This document shows, in pieces, positions 50,856 through 59,268 of a DNA stretch of 64,000 nucleotides (position 1 is the first letter of the stretch; every line of letters begins with the position of its first letter). The position numbers were made by a program, and so were the translations under genes. Below the pieces are notes generated by a model. That model made no database searches, was not told the origin of the DNA, and was given only the letters and a program-made list of their open reading frames with translations. The stretch comes from Flavobacterium sp. (GTDB lineage Bacteria > Bacteroidota > Bacteroidia > Flavobacteriales > Flavobacteriaceae): assembly GCF_028689845.1 (NCBI RefSeq), contig NZ_JAQVCH010000005.1:1-64000 (forward strand), in the 5' to 3' direction.

Positions 50856-51707
50856 ATGAAAAAACTTTACACTCTATCTTTAATTTTGATGTCCGCTTTT
50901 GGATTTTCACAACCTGTATTAACTGCTTTCGTAGACGGGCCATGTCCTGGTGGTTTACCAAAAGTATGTGAAATTTACGCTAAAGGAACTGTTGATTTTA
51001 CACAATTTTCTGTTCAAAATCAAACTAATGCTAATACCACTTGGGGAACTGCAGTAGATTTATCTTCTTTAGGAACAAGAACAAATTCGTTTGTTTATAT
51101 TATTTATACAAACGCTAACATTGCTGTAGCTACTACGGAATTTCCAATGATTGTTGCTGGTAATAGCATAGAAAACAACGTAATGAACCTTAATGGTGAT
51201 GACCGTTTAAGAATTATCAACACTTCATCAGAAGCTGTTATTGATCAATTTGGCGTGAGTGATATTGACGGAACAGGAACTTCTTGGGAATGGTTAGATA
51301 CCTATGCTAAAAGAAATAATGGAACTGGTCCTGACGGAGCTTTCATTGAATCAAATTGGACTATTGCTCCAATCAATACTTTAGATACTGCTGGTTCTTG
51401 TTTAACACCTCCTGGCCCACAAGTTCAAACAATTGTTAACTTAGGTTCATATACTTTAAGTTTAAACAAAAATGCTATTGCCGGTTTAAAAGTATATCCT
51501 AATCCAGTAGAGAACGGAACATTATATATTTCTACTGACATCAATGCAGAAAAAAGTATCCAAATTTATGATATCCTTGGAAAACAAGTATTAAATAAAG
51601 TTACTGCTGCTGAATCAATCAATGTTGCCGCTTTAAAATCTGGTGTTTACATTGTGAAAATCACAGAAGAAGGTAATACTGCTTCTAGAAAATTAGTGAT
51701 TAAATAA
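50856..51707 (+). CDS. Secreted T9SS protein with a lamin-tail-like domain
   Basis: This 283-residue protein has a signal peptide ending near FSQ (residue 19). A beta-sandwich-like domain at about 22-185 contains KVCEIYAKGTVDFTQFSVQN, GDDRLRIINTSSEAVIDQFG and SWEWLDTYAKRNNGTGPDG. These resemble bacterial lamin-tail (LTD) domains attached to secreted nucleases and phosphatases. No catalytic residues are recognised. The type A sorting domain starts near 210 (KVYPNPVENG) and ends RKLVIK. It would be exported to the surface. The location beside the TonB/PhoB-like locus suggests shared regulation. A terminator follows. Confidence 0.75.
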   Translation: MKKLYTLSLILMSAFGFSQPVLTAFVDGPCPGGLPKVCEIYAKGTVDFTQFSVQNQTNANTTWGTAVDLSSLGTRTNSFVYIIYTNANIAVATTEFPMIVAGNSIENNVMNLNGDDRLRIINTSSEAVIDQFGVSDIDGTGTSWEWLDTYAKRNNGTGPDGAFIESNWTIAPINTLDTAGSCLTPPGPQVQTIVNLGSYTLSLNKNAIAGLKVYPNPVENGTLYISTDINAEKSIQIYDILGKQVLNKVTAAESINVAALKSGVYIVKITEEGNTASRKLVIK

Positions 51708-51724
51708 GTTCACTTTTATTATAC

Positions 51725-51758
51725 AAAAAAAGCATCAACGAAAGTTGGTGCTTTTTTT
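51725..51758 (+). terminator. Terminator of the lamin-tail-like T9SS gene
   Basis: AAAAAAAGCATCAAC (51725-51739) pairs with GTTGGTGCTTTTTTT (51744-51758) around GAAA, with one mismatch. Confidence 0.9.
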
Positions 51759-51763
51759 ATTCT

Positions 51764-51771
51764 TATTTTTG
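51764..51771 (+). promoter_or_regulatory. -7 element of the LuxE-like gene
   Basis: TATTTTTG ends 11 bases before the TTG start codon, so the leader would be only a few bases. Confidence 0.5.
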
Positions 51772-51782
51772 CAAAAAAAACA

Positions 51783-52760
51783 TTGACTCCATCTGAAATT
51801 TTCTCATTAGCTTCTTCAAAATCATTTGAAAAAATGGCACTCAAAGTGTTTCGTTTTCAATTTGAACAGAATGCAGTTTACCGAGAATTTTGTCAGTTTT
51901 TAAAAAAAGACAAGGCAAACGTTAAAGCAATTGCTGATATTCCTTTTTTGCCGATTCAGTTTTTCAAAAGCCACCAAGTAGTCAGTTCGGCATCTCCCAT
52001 TGAAGTTATATTCACAAGTAGTGGCACTACCGGAATGGTGAATAGCCAACATGCGGTAACCGATTTAGCCTATTATGAGCAAAGTTTCCGAACTGCTTTT
52101 GCTCAGTTTTATGGTTCAATTGAAAATTATGTCATCTTAGCACTACTCCCTTCCTATTTAGAGCGTGAAGGCTCATCATTGATTTATATGGTTGATGATA
52201 TGATAAGAAATTCCAATAATCCAGACAGTGGTTTTTACCTCAACAATTATAACGAGTTAATTGAAAAATTAGAACAACTTGATAATTCAGGTCAAAATGT
52301 ATTGTTAATTGGCGTGACTTATGCTTTATTAGACTTAATTGAAAAGAAAAAATTTCAATTAAAAAATACGGTTATCATGGAAACAGGCGGTATGAAAGGC
52401 AAGCGTAAAGAAATGATTCGCGAGGAATTGCATGCTGCTTTAAGAGAAGGTTTTGGCGTTTCTACCATTCATTCGGAATATGGGATGACCGAATTATTAT
52501 CACAAGCCTATTCATTTGGAAATGGTATTTTTGAATGTCCGCCTTGGATGCACATCTTAATTCGTGATACAGAAGACGCCCTCAGCTATCTTGCCGACGG
52601 AAAAACAGGTGGTATAAATATCATTGATTTGGCGAATGTTAATTCGTGTTCCTTTATTGCTACGCAAGATTTAGGCAAAAAAAATCCCAATCACTCTTTT
52701 GAAGTATTGGGACGTTTTGACGCGAGTGATATTCGTGGTTGTAACTTATTGGTTATATAA
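51783..52760 (+). CDS. LuxE-type acyl-protein synthetase-like adenylating enzyme
   Basis: This 325-residue protein matches the LuxE domain of acyl-protein synthetases, related to phenylacetate-CoA ligase. The ATP loop FTSSGTTG is at 77-84 and [12 protein letters not shown] and [14 protein letters not shown] follow in the second half. It likely activates a fatty or other acyl group as an adenylate. No luciferase or LuxC/LuxD genes are nearby, so bioluminescence is not implied. The start is TTG at 51783 (MTPSEIF); the first ATG (51834) would remove conserved residues. It overlaps convergent tyrS by eight bases. Confidence 0.82.
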   Translation: MTPSEIFSLASSKSFEKMALKVFRFQFEQNAVYREFCQFLKKDKANVKAIADIPFLPIQFFKSHQVVSSASPIEVIFTSSGTTGMVNSQHAVTDLAYYEQSFRTAFAQFYGSIENYVILALLPSYLEREGSSLIYMVDDMIRNSNNPDSGFYLNNYNELIEKLEQLDNSGQNVLLIGVTYALLDLIEKKKFQLKNTVIMETGGMKGKRKEMIREELHAALREGFGVSTIHSEYGMTELLSQAYSFGNGIFECPPWMHILIRDTEDALSYLADGKTGGINIIDLANVNSCSFIATQDLGKKNPNHSFEVLGRFDASDIRGCNLLVI

Positions 52761-54060
52761 ATCGCAAGATAAAATAGGTTTTCTTTCCGCGTTGCAATAA
52801 AACAAATTCATTATTGATTAAATCTTCTTTTGTAATCGAAAAATCTTCTGTTACTTTTTCGCGATTTACAGAAATAGAATTTTCTTTTAATGCTCTTCTT
52901 GCTTCTCCGTTAGATGACATAAAACCCGATTTACTGGCTAACGCATCTACAATAGTAATTCCTTCCGCCAAATCCGCTTGAGCTAATTCTGCTTGAGTAA
53001 TACCATCAAAAACATCTAAAAAAGTTTGACTATCCAATTCTTTTAAATCAGTTGAAGTAGAATTTCCAAATAAAATAGAGGATGCTTTAACCGCTTTATC
53101 ATATTCTTCTTGAGAATGAACAAAAACCGTAATTTCTTCGGCTAATCTTTTCTGTAACAAACGCAAATGCGGTTCAGCCCTGTGTTTTTCAATTAAATCA
53201 TCAATAGTCGCTTTATCTAAAAAAGTAAAGATTTTGATATATTTTTCGGCATCTACATCAGTTGAATTAAACCAAAATTGATAAAATTTATACGGCGAGG
53301 TTTTGTCGGCTGTTAACCATACATTTCCGCCTTCCGATTTTCCAAATTTAGAACCGTCAGCTTTGGTGATAAGCGGCGTTGTTAAAGCAAAAGCTTTACC
53401 TCCTTCTTCTGAATTCACGTTCATTCTTCGCACCAATTCAGTTCCCGTTGTAATATTTCCCCATTGGTCTGAGCCCCCCATTTGCAATACACACTGGTGG
53501 TGTTTGTGCAAATAGTAAAAATCATAACCTTGAATTAATTGATACGTAAACTCCGTAAACGACATTCCTTCGCCTATTTCGCCACTCAAGCGTTTTTTGA
53601 CCGAATCTTTCGCCATCATATAGTTCACGGTAATTCGCTTACCAATATCGCGAGCAAATTCAATAAACGTAAAGTTCTTCATCCAATCATAGTTATTTAC
53701 TAAAAGAGGCGCATTTGCGTCGGCCGAATTAAAATCTAAAAACCGAGAAAGCACATTTTTAATACCTTCTACATTTTTATTAAGTGTTTCTTCATCTAAC
53801 AAATTCCGCTCATCTGATTTTCCAGATGGGTCGCCAATCATTCCAGTAGCACCACCGACAAGGGCAATGGGTTGATGCCCAAAATTTTTTAAATGAACCA
53901 ATAAGATAATCTGAACCATGCTGCCAATATGCAATGAATCTGCGGTAGGATCAAATCCGATGTAAGCAGTTGTTGCTTCTTTCAACAATTGTTCTTCCGT
54001 TCCCGGCATCATATCGTGAAACAAACCTCGCCAACGTAATTCTTCTACTAAATTTTTCAT
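52753..54060 (-). CDS. tyrS: Tyrosyl-tRNA synthetase
   Basis: This 435-residue class I synthetase has HIGS at 44-47 (in [11 protein letters not shown]) and KFGKS (the KMSKS equivalent) in [12 protein letters not shown]-terminal S4 RNA-binding domain follows. The TyrRS-specific [10 protein letters not shown] and GGSDQWGNI motifs are present. It charges tRNA-Tyr. Its -7 element (TATCTTTG, 54083-54076) lies divergent from that of the epimerase gene. Confidence 0.96.
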   Translation of the reverse strand: MKNLVEELRWRGLFHDMMPGTEEQLLKEATTAYIGFDPTADSLHIGSMVQIILLVHLKNFGHQPIALVGGATGMIGDPSGKSDERNLLDEETLNKNVEGIKNVLSRFLDFNSADANAPLLVNNYDWMKNFTFIEFARDIGKRITVNYMMAKDSVKKRLSGEIGEGMSFTEFTYQLIQGYDFYYLHKHHQCVLQMGGSDQWGNITTGTELVRRMNVNSEEGGKAFALTTPLITKADGSKFGKSEGGNVWLTADKTSPYKFYQFWFNSTDVDAEKYIKIFTFLDKATIDDLIEKHRAEPHLRLLQKRLAEEITVFVHSQEEYDKAVKASSILFGNSTSTDLKELDSQTFLDVFDGITQAELAQADLAEGITIVDALASKSGFMSSNGEARRALKENSISVNREKVTEDFSITKEDLINNEFVLLQRGKKTYFILRFI

Positions 54061-54075
54061 TTAAATTAATTTTGG

Positions 54076-54083
54076 CAAAGATA
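54076..54083 (-). promoter_or_regulatory. -7 element of tyrS
   Basis: Minus-strand TATCTTTG, 15 bases upstream of the start codon, divergent from the epimerase promoter. Confidence 0.5.
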
Positions 54084-54098
54084 GTTTTAATTCGATAA

Positions 54099-54131
54099 TT
54101 TGAAAATGTACAACGGAAACATTTATCTTTG
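54099..54131 (+). promoter_or_regulatory. Promoter of the epimerase gene, adjacent to its start codon
   Basis: TTTG (54099-54102), a 21-base spacer and TATCTTTG (54124-54131), then four bases to ATG at 54136. The mRNA is predicted leaderless or nearly so. Confidence 0.6.
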
Positions 54132-54135
54132 TTTT

Positions 54136-55125
54136 ATGAATTTAGTTACTGGCGGAACCGGATTAGTGGGAGCACATTTACTCTTGCATTTAGCACAAAA
54201 AGGCGAAAAGTCAAAAGCGTTGTATCGCAATGAAATCACCATTCACAAAACCAAAGCATTATTTGAACAATTTCAAAAATCAGAATTATTTTCTGAAATT
54301 GAATGGGTTGAAGGTGATTTAAATGATATTCCTGCTTTAGAAATAGCTTTTAAGCACTGCACATTAGTTTATCATTGTGCTGCTTTGATTTCCTTTGACC
54401 CCACAGACGAAGCGATATTGCGAAAAGTAAATATTGAAGGAACAGCCAATATGGTTAATTTATCATTGGCTTTTGGAATAGAAAAATTTTGCTATGTAAG
54501 TTCAATCGCTGCTTTAGGTGATTTAAATGAAAGCGAAACTATTATTACTGAAGAAAGTGAGTGGAATCAAGAAAAAGCACATAGTGATTATGCCATTTCG
54601 AAATACGGTGCCGAAATGGAAATTTGGAGAGCCCAACAAGAAGGATTAAGTTGTGTTATTGTAAATCCTGGAGTAATTTTAGGTACGGGTTTTTGGGACT
54701 CTGCAAGTGGTGAAATTATTACTAAAATAAAAAAAGGAATGCCTTTTTACACCTTGGGCTCTAGCGGTTTTGTAGCTGTTGAGGACTTGGTTAACGTAAT
54801 GTTTTTATTGATGAAAAGCTCCTTTTCTGGAGAACGTTTTACCGTAATAGCAGAAAACATCGATTTTAAAACCTTATCCAATTGGATTGGGCAAAATTTT
54901 AACGTAAAGCCTCCCTATTTATATGCAAAACCCTGGATGACAATGTTGGCATGTCGAATAGACTGGGTATTATCAAAACTCCTACTTAAAAAGAGAATAT
55001 TATCTAAATCAATGGTGAAATCGCTGCACACAACCGCTATGTATTCCAATGACAAAATAACTAAAACCTTATCCTTTACCTTTAAACCTATTCGGGTTTA
55101 CCTCAAAGAAATCAGTTCACTTTAG
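54136..55125 (+). CDS. NAD(P)-dependent epimerase/dehydratase (extended SDR)
   Basis: From 54136 (MNLVTGGTGLVGAHL) this is a 329-residue extended short-chain dehydrogenase. The cofactor loop GGTGLVGAH is at 6-14, and the catalytic pattern is Ser-then-Tyr-x-x-x-Lys, with DYAISKYGAE near residue 152. A late helix with long hydrophobic residues suggests a lipid-like or sterol/isoprenoid-type substrate, as in 3-beta-HSD relatives, but this is uncertain. The upstream ATG at 54100 would place the promoter inside the gene and is rejected. Confidence 0.88.
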   Translation: MNLVTGGTGLVGAHLLLHLAQKGEKSKALYRNEITIHKTKALFEQFQKSELFSEIEWVEGDLNDIPALEIAFKHCTLVYHCAALISFDPTDEAILRKVNIEGTANMVNLSLAFGIEKFCYVSSIAALGDLNESETIITEESEWNQEKAHSDYAISKYGAEMEIWRAQQEGLSCVIVNPGVILGTGFWDSASGEIITKIKKGMPFYTLGSSGFVAVEDLVNVMFLLMKSSFSGERFTVIAENIDFKTLSNWIGQNFNVKPPYLYAKPWMTMLACRIDWVLSKLLLKKRILSKSMVKSLHTTAMYSNDKITKTLSFTFKPIRVYLKEISSL

Positions 55126-55129
55126 CTAG

Positions 55130-55564
55130 CTATTCCTTTTTTAAAAAAGTATTTCTACGTTTATTTTTAGTAGAGTCAATCACCGTTTTTGTCGATGGTA
55201 TTGGTCTTTTCACTACGGCCATGGCACTATCCGCTTGTTTTTTTTGCTCTCCCAATTGGAGCTCTACCTTTTCATACATTTTTTTATAATTTTTTAAATC
55301 AGCAGCATAATAAAGGTTGTTTTCAACAAATTGCAAACTATCAATTTTATATTTTTTATAAATATAGGTATACGGATTTATTTGATGTTGTTCTAAAATA
55401 ACTGGATTGTTAGATTTAATGGCTTCTAGCACACTTAAATCATATATAATAGAAATCATTGTTTCTTCTTCAATAAACTTTTTGGGTTTTTTAGCCTTCT
55501 CTTTTTGACAAGAAAAAGTCAATAATCCTATAAAAAAAAGAATGAAGATGCCTTTTATATTCAT
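55130..55564 (-). CDS. DUF4296 lipoprotein
   Basis: From 55564 (MNIKGIFILF) this is a 144-residue lipoprotein with Cys19 (TFSC). The DUF4296 core is FIEEETMISIIYDLSVLEAIK followed by YIYKKYKIDSLQFVENNLYYA. A basic tail ends the protein. The function is unknown. It starts four bases after the dihydroorotase stop and is the last gene of a three-gene operon. Confidence 0.9.
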   Translation of the reverse strand: MNIKGIFILFFIGLLTFSCQKEKAKKPKKFIEEETMISIIYDLSVLEAIKSNNPVILEQHQINPYTYIYKKYKIDSLQFVENNLYYAADLKNYKKMYEKVELQLGEQKKQADSAMAVVKRPIPSTKTVIDSTKNKRRNTFLKKE

Positions 55565-55568
55565 TTTA

Positions 55569-56906
55569 TTATCGGTTAAAAAGTAGTCGTTTACCCACTT
55601 TAATTTCATTCACTTTTGAGTTGTGATAAACCAATTGTCCGTTCACAAAGGTATGCGTAATACGCGATTTAAAATTAGTGCCTTCAAAAGGAGACCAACC
55701 GCATTTGTAAAGAATATTCTCTTTTTTAACGCTCCAAGGTTTTGCGGGATTTATCAAAACCATATCGGCATAATAACCTTCTTTTAAAAAGCCTCGTTTT
55801 TCTATTTTAAAAATTTTAGCAGGATTATGGGCCATTTTTTCGACAATTTTTTCAATAGAAATTTTTCCTTGATGAAAAGCTTCAAACATTGCCACGACCG
55901 CATGTTGTACTAAAGGTCCGCCCGAAGGAGCTTTAGTATAGATTTGATTTTTTTCTTCAAGTGTATGCGGTGCGTGATCAGTAGCAATCACATCGATGCG
56001 ATCGTCTAACAAAGCATTCCATAAAGCAGTTCGGTCTTTATCAGTTTTTACTGCTGGATTCCATTTGATAAGATTACCTTTCGTATTATAATCGTCATTC
56101 GTGAACCATAAATGATGGACACAAACTTCTGCCGTAATTTGTTTTTCTTCCAATGGAATTTTGTTGGTAAACAATTCCATTTCTTTAGCTGTAGAAAGAT
56201 GAAAAACGTGAAGTCTTGCTCCTGTTTTCTTCGCCAAAGCGATGGCTTTAGAGGAAGACAAATAACAGGCTTCTTCACTGCGAATTAAATGATGAAATTT
56301 AACTGGGATATCTTCGCCATATTCTTCTTTATACTGAGCTAAATTTGTCTGAATCGTCTGTTCATCTTCACAATGTACCGCAATTAACATTTTGGTTGAA
56401 GAAAATATTTTTTCTAAAGCCTCTTGGTTATCCACCAGCATGTTTCCGGTTGAAGAACCTAAAAACAACTTTATTCCAGCCACATTTCGTGGATTGGTTT
56501 TTAAAATTTCGTCTAAATTCGTATTGGTTCCTCCCATCATAAAAGAATAATTGGCATGAGAAGAATTGGATGCAATTTGGTATTTATCTTCTAATAATTC
56601 TTGCGTAATCGCATTGGGAACCGTATTGGGTTGTTCAATAAAAGAGGTTATTCCGCCTGCAACGGCAGCTCTGGATTCTGATGCTATGTCTCCTTTGTGA
56701 GTCAAGCCCGGTTCACGAAAATGCACTTGGTCATCAATGGCTCCTGGAATTAAATAATTTCCTTCTGCATCAATCACTTTAAAATCGGGTTTTGCACTAA
56801 TACTATCTGCAATTTCAACAATAAATTCACCATCAACCAATACGTCGCCTTCAACGATTTTTCCTTCGTTGACAATTTTAGCATTCTTAATTAAGATTTT
56901 ATTCAT
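55569..56906 (-). CDS. pyrC: Dihydroorotase, with an altered metal motif
   Basis: This 445-residue amidohydrolase closes carbamoyl-aspartate to dihydroorotate in pyrimidine synthesis. The N-terminal metal motif, usually HxH, reads DDQVHFREPG, so Gln60 replaces the first His while His62 and Arg64 remain. The other ligands are seen: the carboxylated Lys in GIKLFLGSSTGNM, His in IAVHCEDE and RLHVFHLSTAKE, and Asp in IATDHAPH. The motif change is shared, as I recall, by other flavobacterial sequences. It is downstream of the mannosyltransferase-like gene. Confidence 0.88.
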   Translation of the reverse strand: MNKILIKNAKIVNEGKIVEGDVLVDGEFIVEIADSISAKPDFKVIDAEGNYLIPGAIDDQVHFREPGLTHKGDIASESRAAVAGGITSFIEQPNTVPNAITQELLEDKYQIASNSSHANYSFMMGGTNTNLDEILKTNPRNVAGIKLFLGSSTGNMLVDNQEALEKIFSSTKMLIAVHCEDEQTIQTNLAQYKEEYGEDIPVKFHHLIRSEEACYLSSSKAIALAKKTGARLHVFHLSTAKEMELFTNKIPLEEKQITAEVCVHHLWFTNDDYNTKGNLIKWNPAVKTDKDRTALWNALLDDRIDVIATDHAPHTLEEKNQIYTKAPSGGPLVQHAVVAMFEAFHQGKISIEKIVEKMAHNPAKIFKIEKRGFLKEGYYADMVLINPAKPWSVKKENILYKCGWSPFEGTNFKSRITHTFVNGQLVYHNSKVNEIKVGKRLLFNR

Positions 56907-56914
56907 TTTTATAA

Positions 56915-57640
56915 TTACAGTCGGTTGAACATTTTTTGAAAACGCAATGAAATGACGCCAAAAACAGCTTCTTTAATAATTCCATTATTCATTTTTGATT
57001 TTCCTTGCGTTCTATCTGTAAAAATAATGGGGACTTCTATAATCTTAAAACCTTTACAAAAAACACGGTATTTCATTTCAATTTGAAAGGCATAGCCCAC
57101 AAATTGAATTTTATCTAAATTAATGGTTTCTAAAACCGTTCGTTGATAGCAAATAAATCCCGCGGTGGAATCGTGAATCTTCATTCCGGTAATTAAATTC
57201 ACATACACCGATGCAAAATAAGACAGCAACACACGGCTTAATGGCCAATTTACCACATTCACTCCACGCACATAGCGAGAACCGATTGCCATTTGTGCTC
57301 CATCCATTGCACAAGCATCGTGCAGCCGTTCTAAATCAATTGGATTGTGTGAAAAATCGGCATCCATCTCAAAAATAAATTGATAATCACGTTGTAAAGC
57401 CCATTTAAACCCATGAACATAGGCCGTTCCTAATCCAGCTTTACCCGTTCGTACTTCTAGAAAAAGAGTATTTGGAAATTCAAGCTGAAGTTCTTTTACT
57501 TTTTCAAAAGTTTTGTCGGGAGAATTATCATCAACCACTAATATATGAAATGTTTTTTGTAATGCAAAAACGGCTCGAATAATACGTTCTATATTTTCGA
57601 TTTCATTATAGGTTGGAATCACAACTAATCCACTGTTCAT
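56915..57640 (-). CDS. Polyprenol-phosphate mannosyltransferase-like family 2 glycosyltransferase
   Basis: From 57640 (MNSGLVVIPTYNE) this is a 241-residue GT-A enzyme resembling dolichol-phosphate-mannose synthase. It has IPTYNEIENI, DDNSPD near residue 40 and DADFSHNP near 94, with RYVRGVNVVNWPLSR in the acceptor region. It has no large C-terminal membrane domain. It likely loads a sugar onto a polyprenyl phosphate at the inner membrane; the sugar is unproven. It leads the operon with pyrC and DUF4296. The frame is open to 57658, but the internal Met fits the family. Confidence 0.9.
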   Translation of the reverse strand: MNSGLVVIPTYNEIENIERIIRAVFALQKTFHILVVDDNSPDKTFEKVKELQLEFPNTLFLEVRTGKAGLGTAYVHGFKWALQRDYQFIFEMDADFSHNPIDLERLHDACAMDGAQMAIGSRYVRGVNVVNWPLSRVLLSYFASVYVNLITGMKIHDSTAGFICYQRTVLETINLDKIQFVGYAFQIEMKYRVFCKGFKIIEVPIIFTDRTQGKSKMNNGIIKEAVFGVISLRFQKMFNRL

Positions 57641-57748
57641 AAATACCATAAATTTCATAGCAAAAGTAAACTTTTTATAAAAGATGATTCATAATAAAAG
57701 TATAATAAAGTGAATGAACTAAAAAAATAGTAATTTTACATCGAAATT

Positions 57749-58411
57749 ATGGACTATATTCTTGGACAACGCGTGATTGAAAATAATGACTGGGCAACGA
57801 TTTTGTTTGTCCTATGTTTTATCTTGATTGCCATAACCAAAACTTTTTTTGAAGCCCGTTTTAATGATTTTTTAAAGCTTATTGTGACGGATAAGTATAC
57901 CAAAATCTACAAAGATTCTTCGTTTATGTTAAGTTGGTTTACGATTAGTTTATTTATCGTTCAACTAATTTCGATTGCCTTTTTTATATTACTACTCTTA
58001 AATTATTTTGGACTAGCCTCTAAAACCGATTGGATAAAATACATTCAAATTATTACCTTAATTGGTGTGTTTGTTTTATCGAAATATTTAGTTGAAAAAA
58101 TCATCGCTACCTCCTTTAAGATAGAAGACTTTATTGAACAGTTTAATCTTCAAAAGGTGAGTTACCGCACTTTTATTGGCGTGTTTTTATTGCCAATTAA
58201 TTTAATTTTGTATTATAATGACGTTTATTCAGATTTTATAATATACAGCGTTCTCGCTATTGTGTTGATAGTTAATGGCTTTACCTACTTGCTTTCATTA
58301 AAGGCATATCAAAATTTACTATTTAGTAAGATGTTTTATTTTATTTTGTATCTTTGTGCCCTTGAAATAGCCCCCTACTATTTTATGTATTATTGGTTTA
58401 CAAGACGATAG
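57749..58411 (+). CDS. DUF4271 integral membrane protein
   Basis: This 220-residue protein has about six hydrophobic segments and the DUF4271 opening (DWATILFVLCFILIAITKTFF). Function is unknown. The end, ALEIAPYYFMYYWFTRR, is typical. It is followed by hemD, with the conserved order DUF4271-hemD. A weak -7-like TAATTTTA lies just upstream. Confidence 0.88.
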   Translation: MDYILGQRVIENNDWATILFVLCFILIAITKTFFEARFNDFLKLIVTDKYTKIYKDSSFMLSWFTISLFIVQLISIAFFILLLLNYFGLASKTDWIKYIQIITLIGVFVLSKYLVEKIIATSFKIEDFIEQFNLQKVSYRTFIGVFLLPINLILYYNDVYSDFIIYSVLAIVLIVNGFTYLLSLKAYQNLLFSKMFYFILYLCALEIAPYYFMYYWFTRR

Positions 58412-58431
58412 TTTTTATAACAAGTCCGTAT

Positions 58432-59181
58432 ATGAAAGTGAAAACAATTTTGGTGTCACAACCAGAACCAAAAGTAGAGAACTCCCCATACTTTGAGCTG
58501 ATTCAGAAGCATAAAGTAAAAATTGATTTCAGACCCTTTATTCATATTGAAGGGGTTTCATCAAAGGATGTCCGAGGCCAAAAAATCGATTTAAATAATT
58601 TTACGGCTATCATTTTAACTAGTCGAAATGCTGTTGACCATTTTTTTAGAGTGGCAGAGGAAATGCGATATAAAGTGCCTGAAGATTTGAAATATTTTTG
58701 CCAATCGGAAGCGGTTGCTTTTTATCTTCAAAAATATGTGGTGTATCGCAAACGTAAAATTTATGTTGGCCAAAAGGATTTTGTTGATTTATCTCCTTTG
58801 ATAAAAAAATACAAAGAAGAGAAATTTTTGTTACCTGCATCTGATCAATTAAATTTTGACATCCCACAAACGCTTACTAATCTAAAAGTAGATTGGACTC
58901 AGGCTGTTTTTTACAAAACAGTAATGAGTGATTTATCCGATTTAGCAGATGTTTATTATGATATTTTGGCCTTTTTTAGTCCAACAGGAATTAAGTCATT
59001 ATTCAAAAATTTTCCTGAATTTAAACAAAACAATACACGGATAGCTGTTTTTGGTAGTACCACACAAAAAGAAGCATTAGACCGCGGCTTACGAGTCGAT
59101 ATCATGGCTCCTTCGCCAGAAGCTCCTTCGATGACGATGGCTTTAGAAAAATATATTACAAAAACAAATAAAGATAAGTAA
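58432..59181 (+). CDS. hemD: Uroporphyrinogen-III synthase
   Basis: From 58432 (MKVKTILVSQP) this is a 249-residue protein with the two-lobed HemD pattern: ILTSRNAVDHFF in the first half and FFSPTGIKSLF in the second. It closes hydroxymethylbilane to uroporphyrinogen III in tetrapyrrole synthesis. The family is poorly conserved in sequence, so identity rests on these motifs and length. The frame is open to 58393, but that overlaps DUF4271 and adds unlike residues. It converges on pckA across a shared terminator. Confidence 0.85.
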   Translation: MKVKTILVSQPEPKVENSPYFELIQKHKVKIDFRPFIHIEGVSSKDVRGQKIDLNNFTAIILTSRNAVDHFFRVAEEMRYKVPEDLKYFCQSEAVAFYLQKYVVYRKRKIYVGQKDFVDLSPLIKKYKEEKFLLPASDQLNFDIPQTLTNLKVDWTQAVFYKTVMSDLSDLADVYYDILAFFSPTGIKSLFKNFPEFKQNNTRIAVFGSTTQKEALDRGLRVDIMAPSPEAPSMTMALEKYITKTNKDK

Positions 59182-59211
59182 GCTGCTTTGTATTTGGTTT
59201 TTTGACAAAAT

Positions 59212-59246
59212 AAAAAAGAGTCCTTCAAAATTTGAAGGACTCTTTT
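59212..59246. terminator. Bidirectional terminator between hemD and pckA
   Basis: AAAAGAGTCCTTCAAA (59214-59229) pairs with TTTGAAGGACTCTTTT (59231-59246), with A and T runs for both directions. Confidence 0.92.
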
Positions 59247-59268
59247 CGTTAGGTTAGTTAATGTAAAA

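Noticed and set aside
51783..52760. Bioluminescence operon
   Set aside because: Only a LuxE-like domain is present; no luciferase, LuxC or LuxD genes are nearby.
58393..58431. Longer hemD start overlapping the DUF4271 gene
   Set aside because: The added 13 residues are the out-of-frame DUF4271 tail, and the Met at 58432 gives a standard N-terminus.
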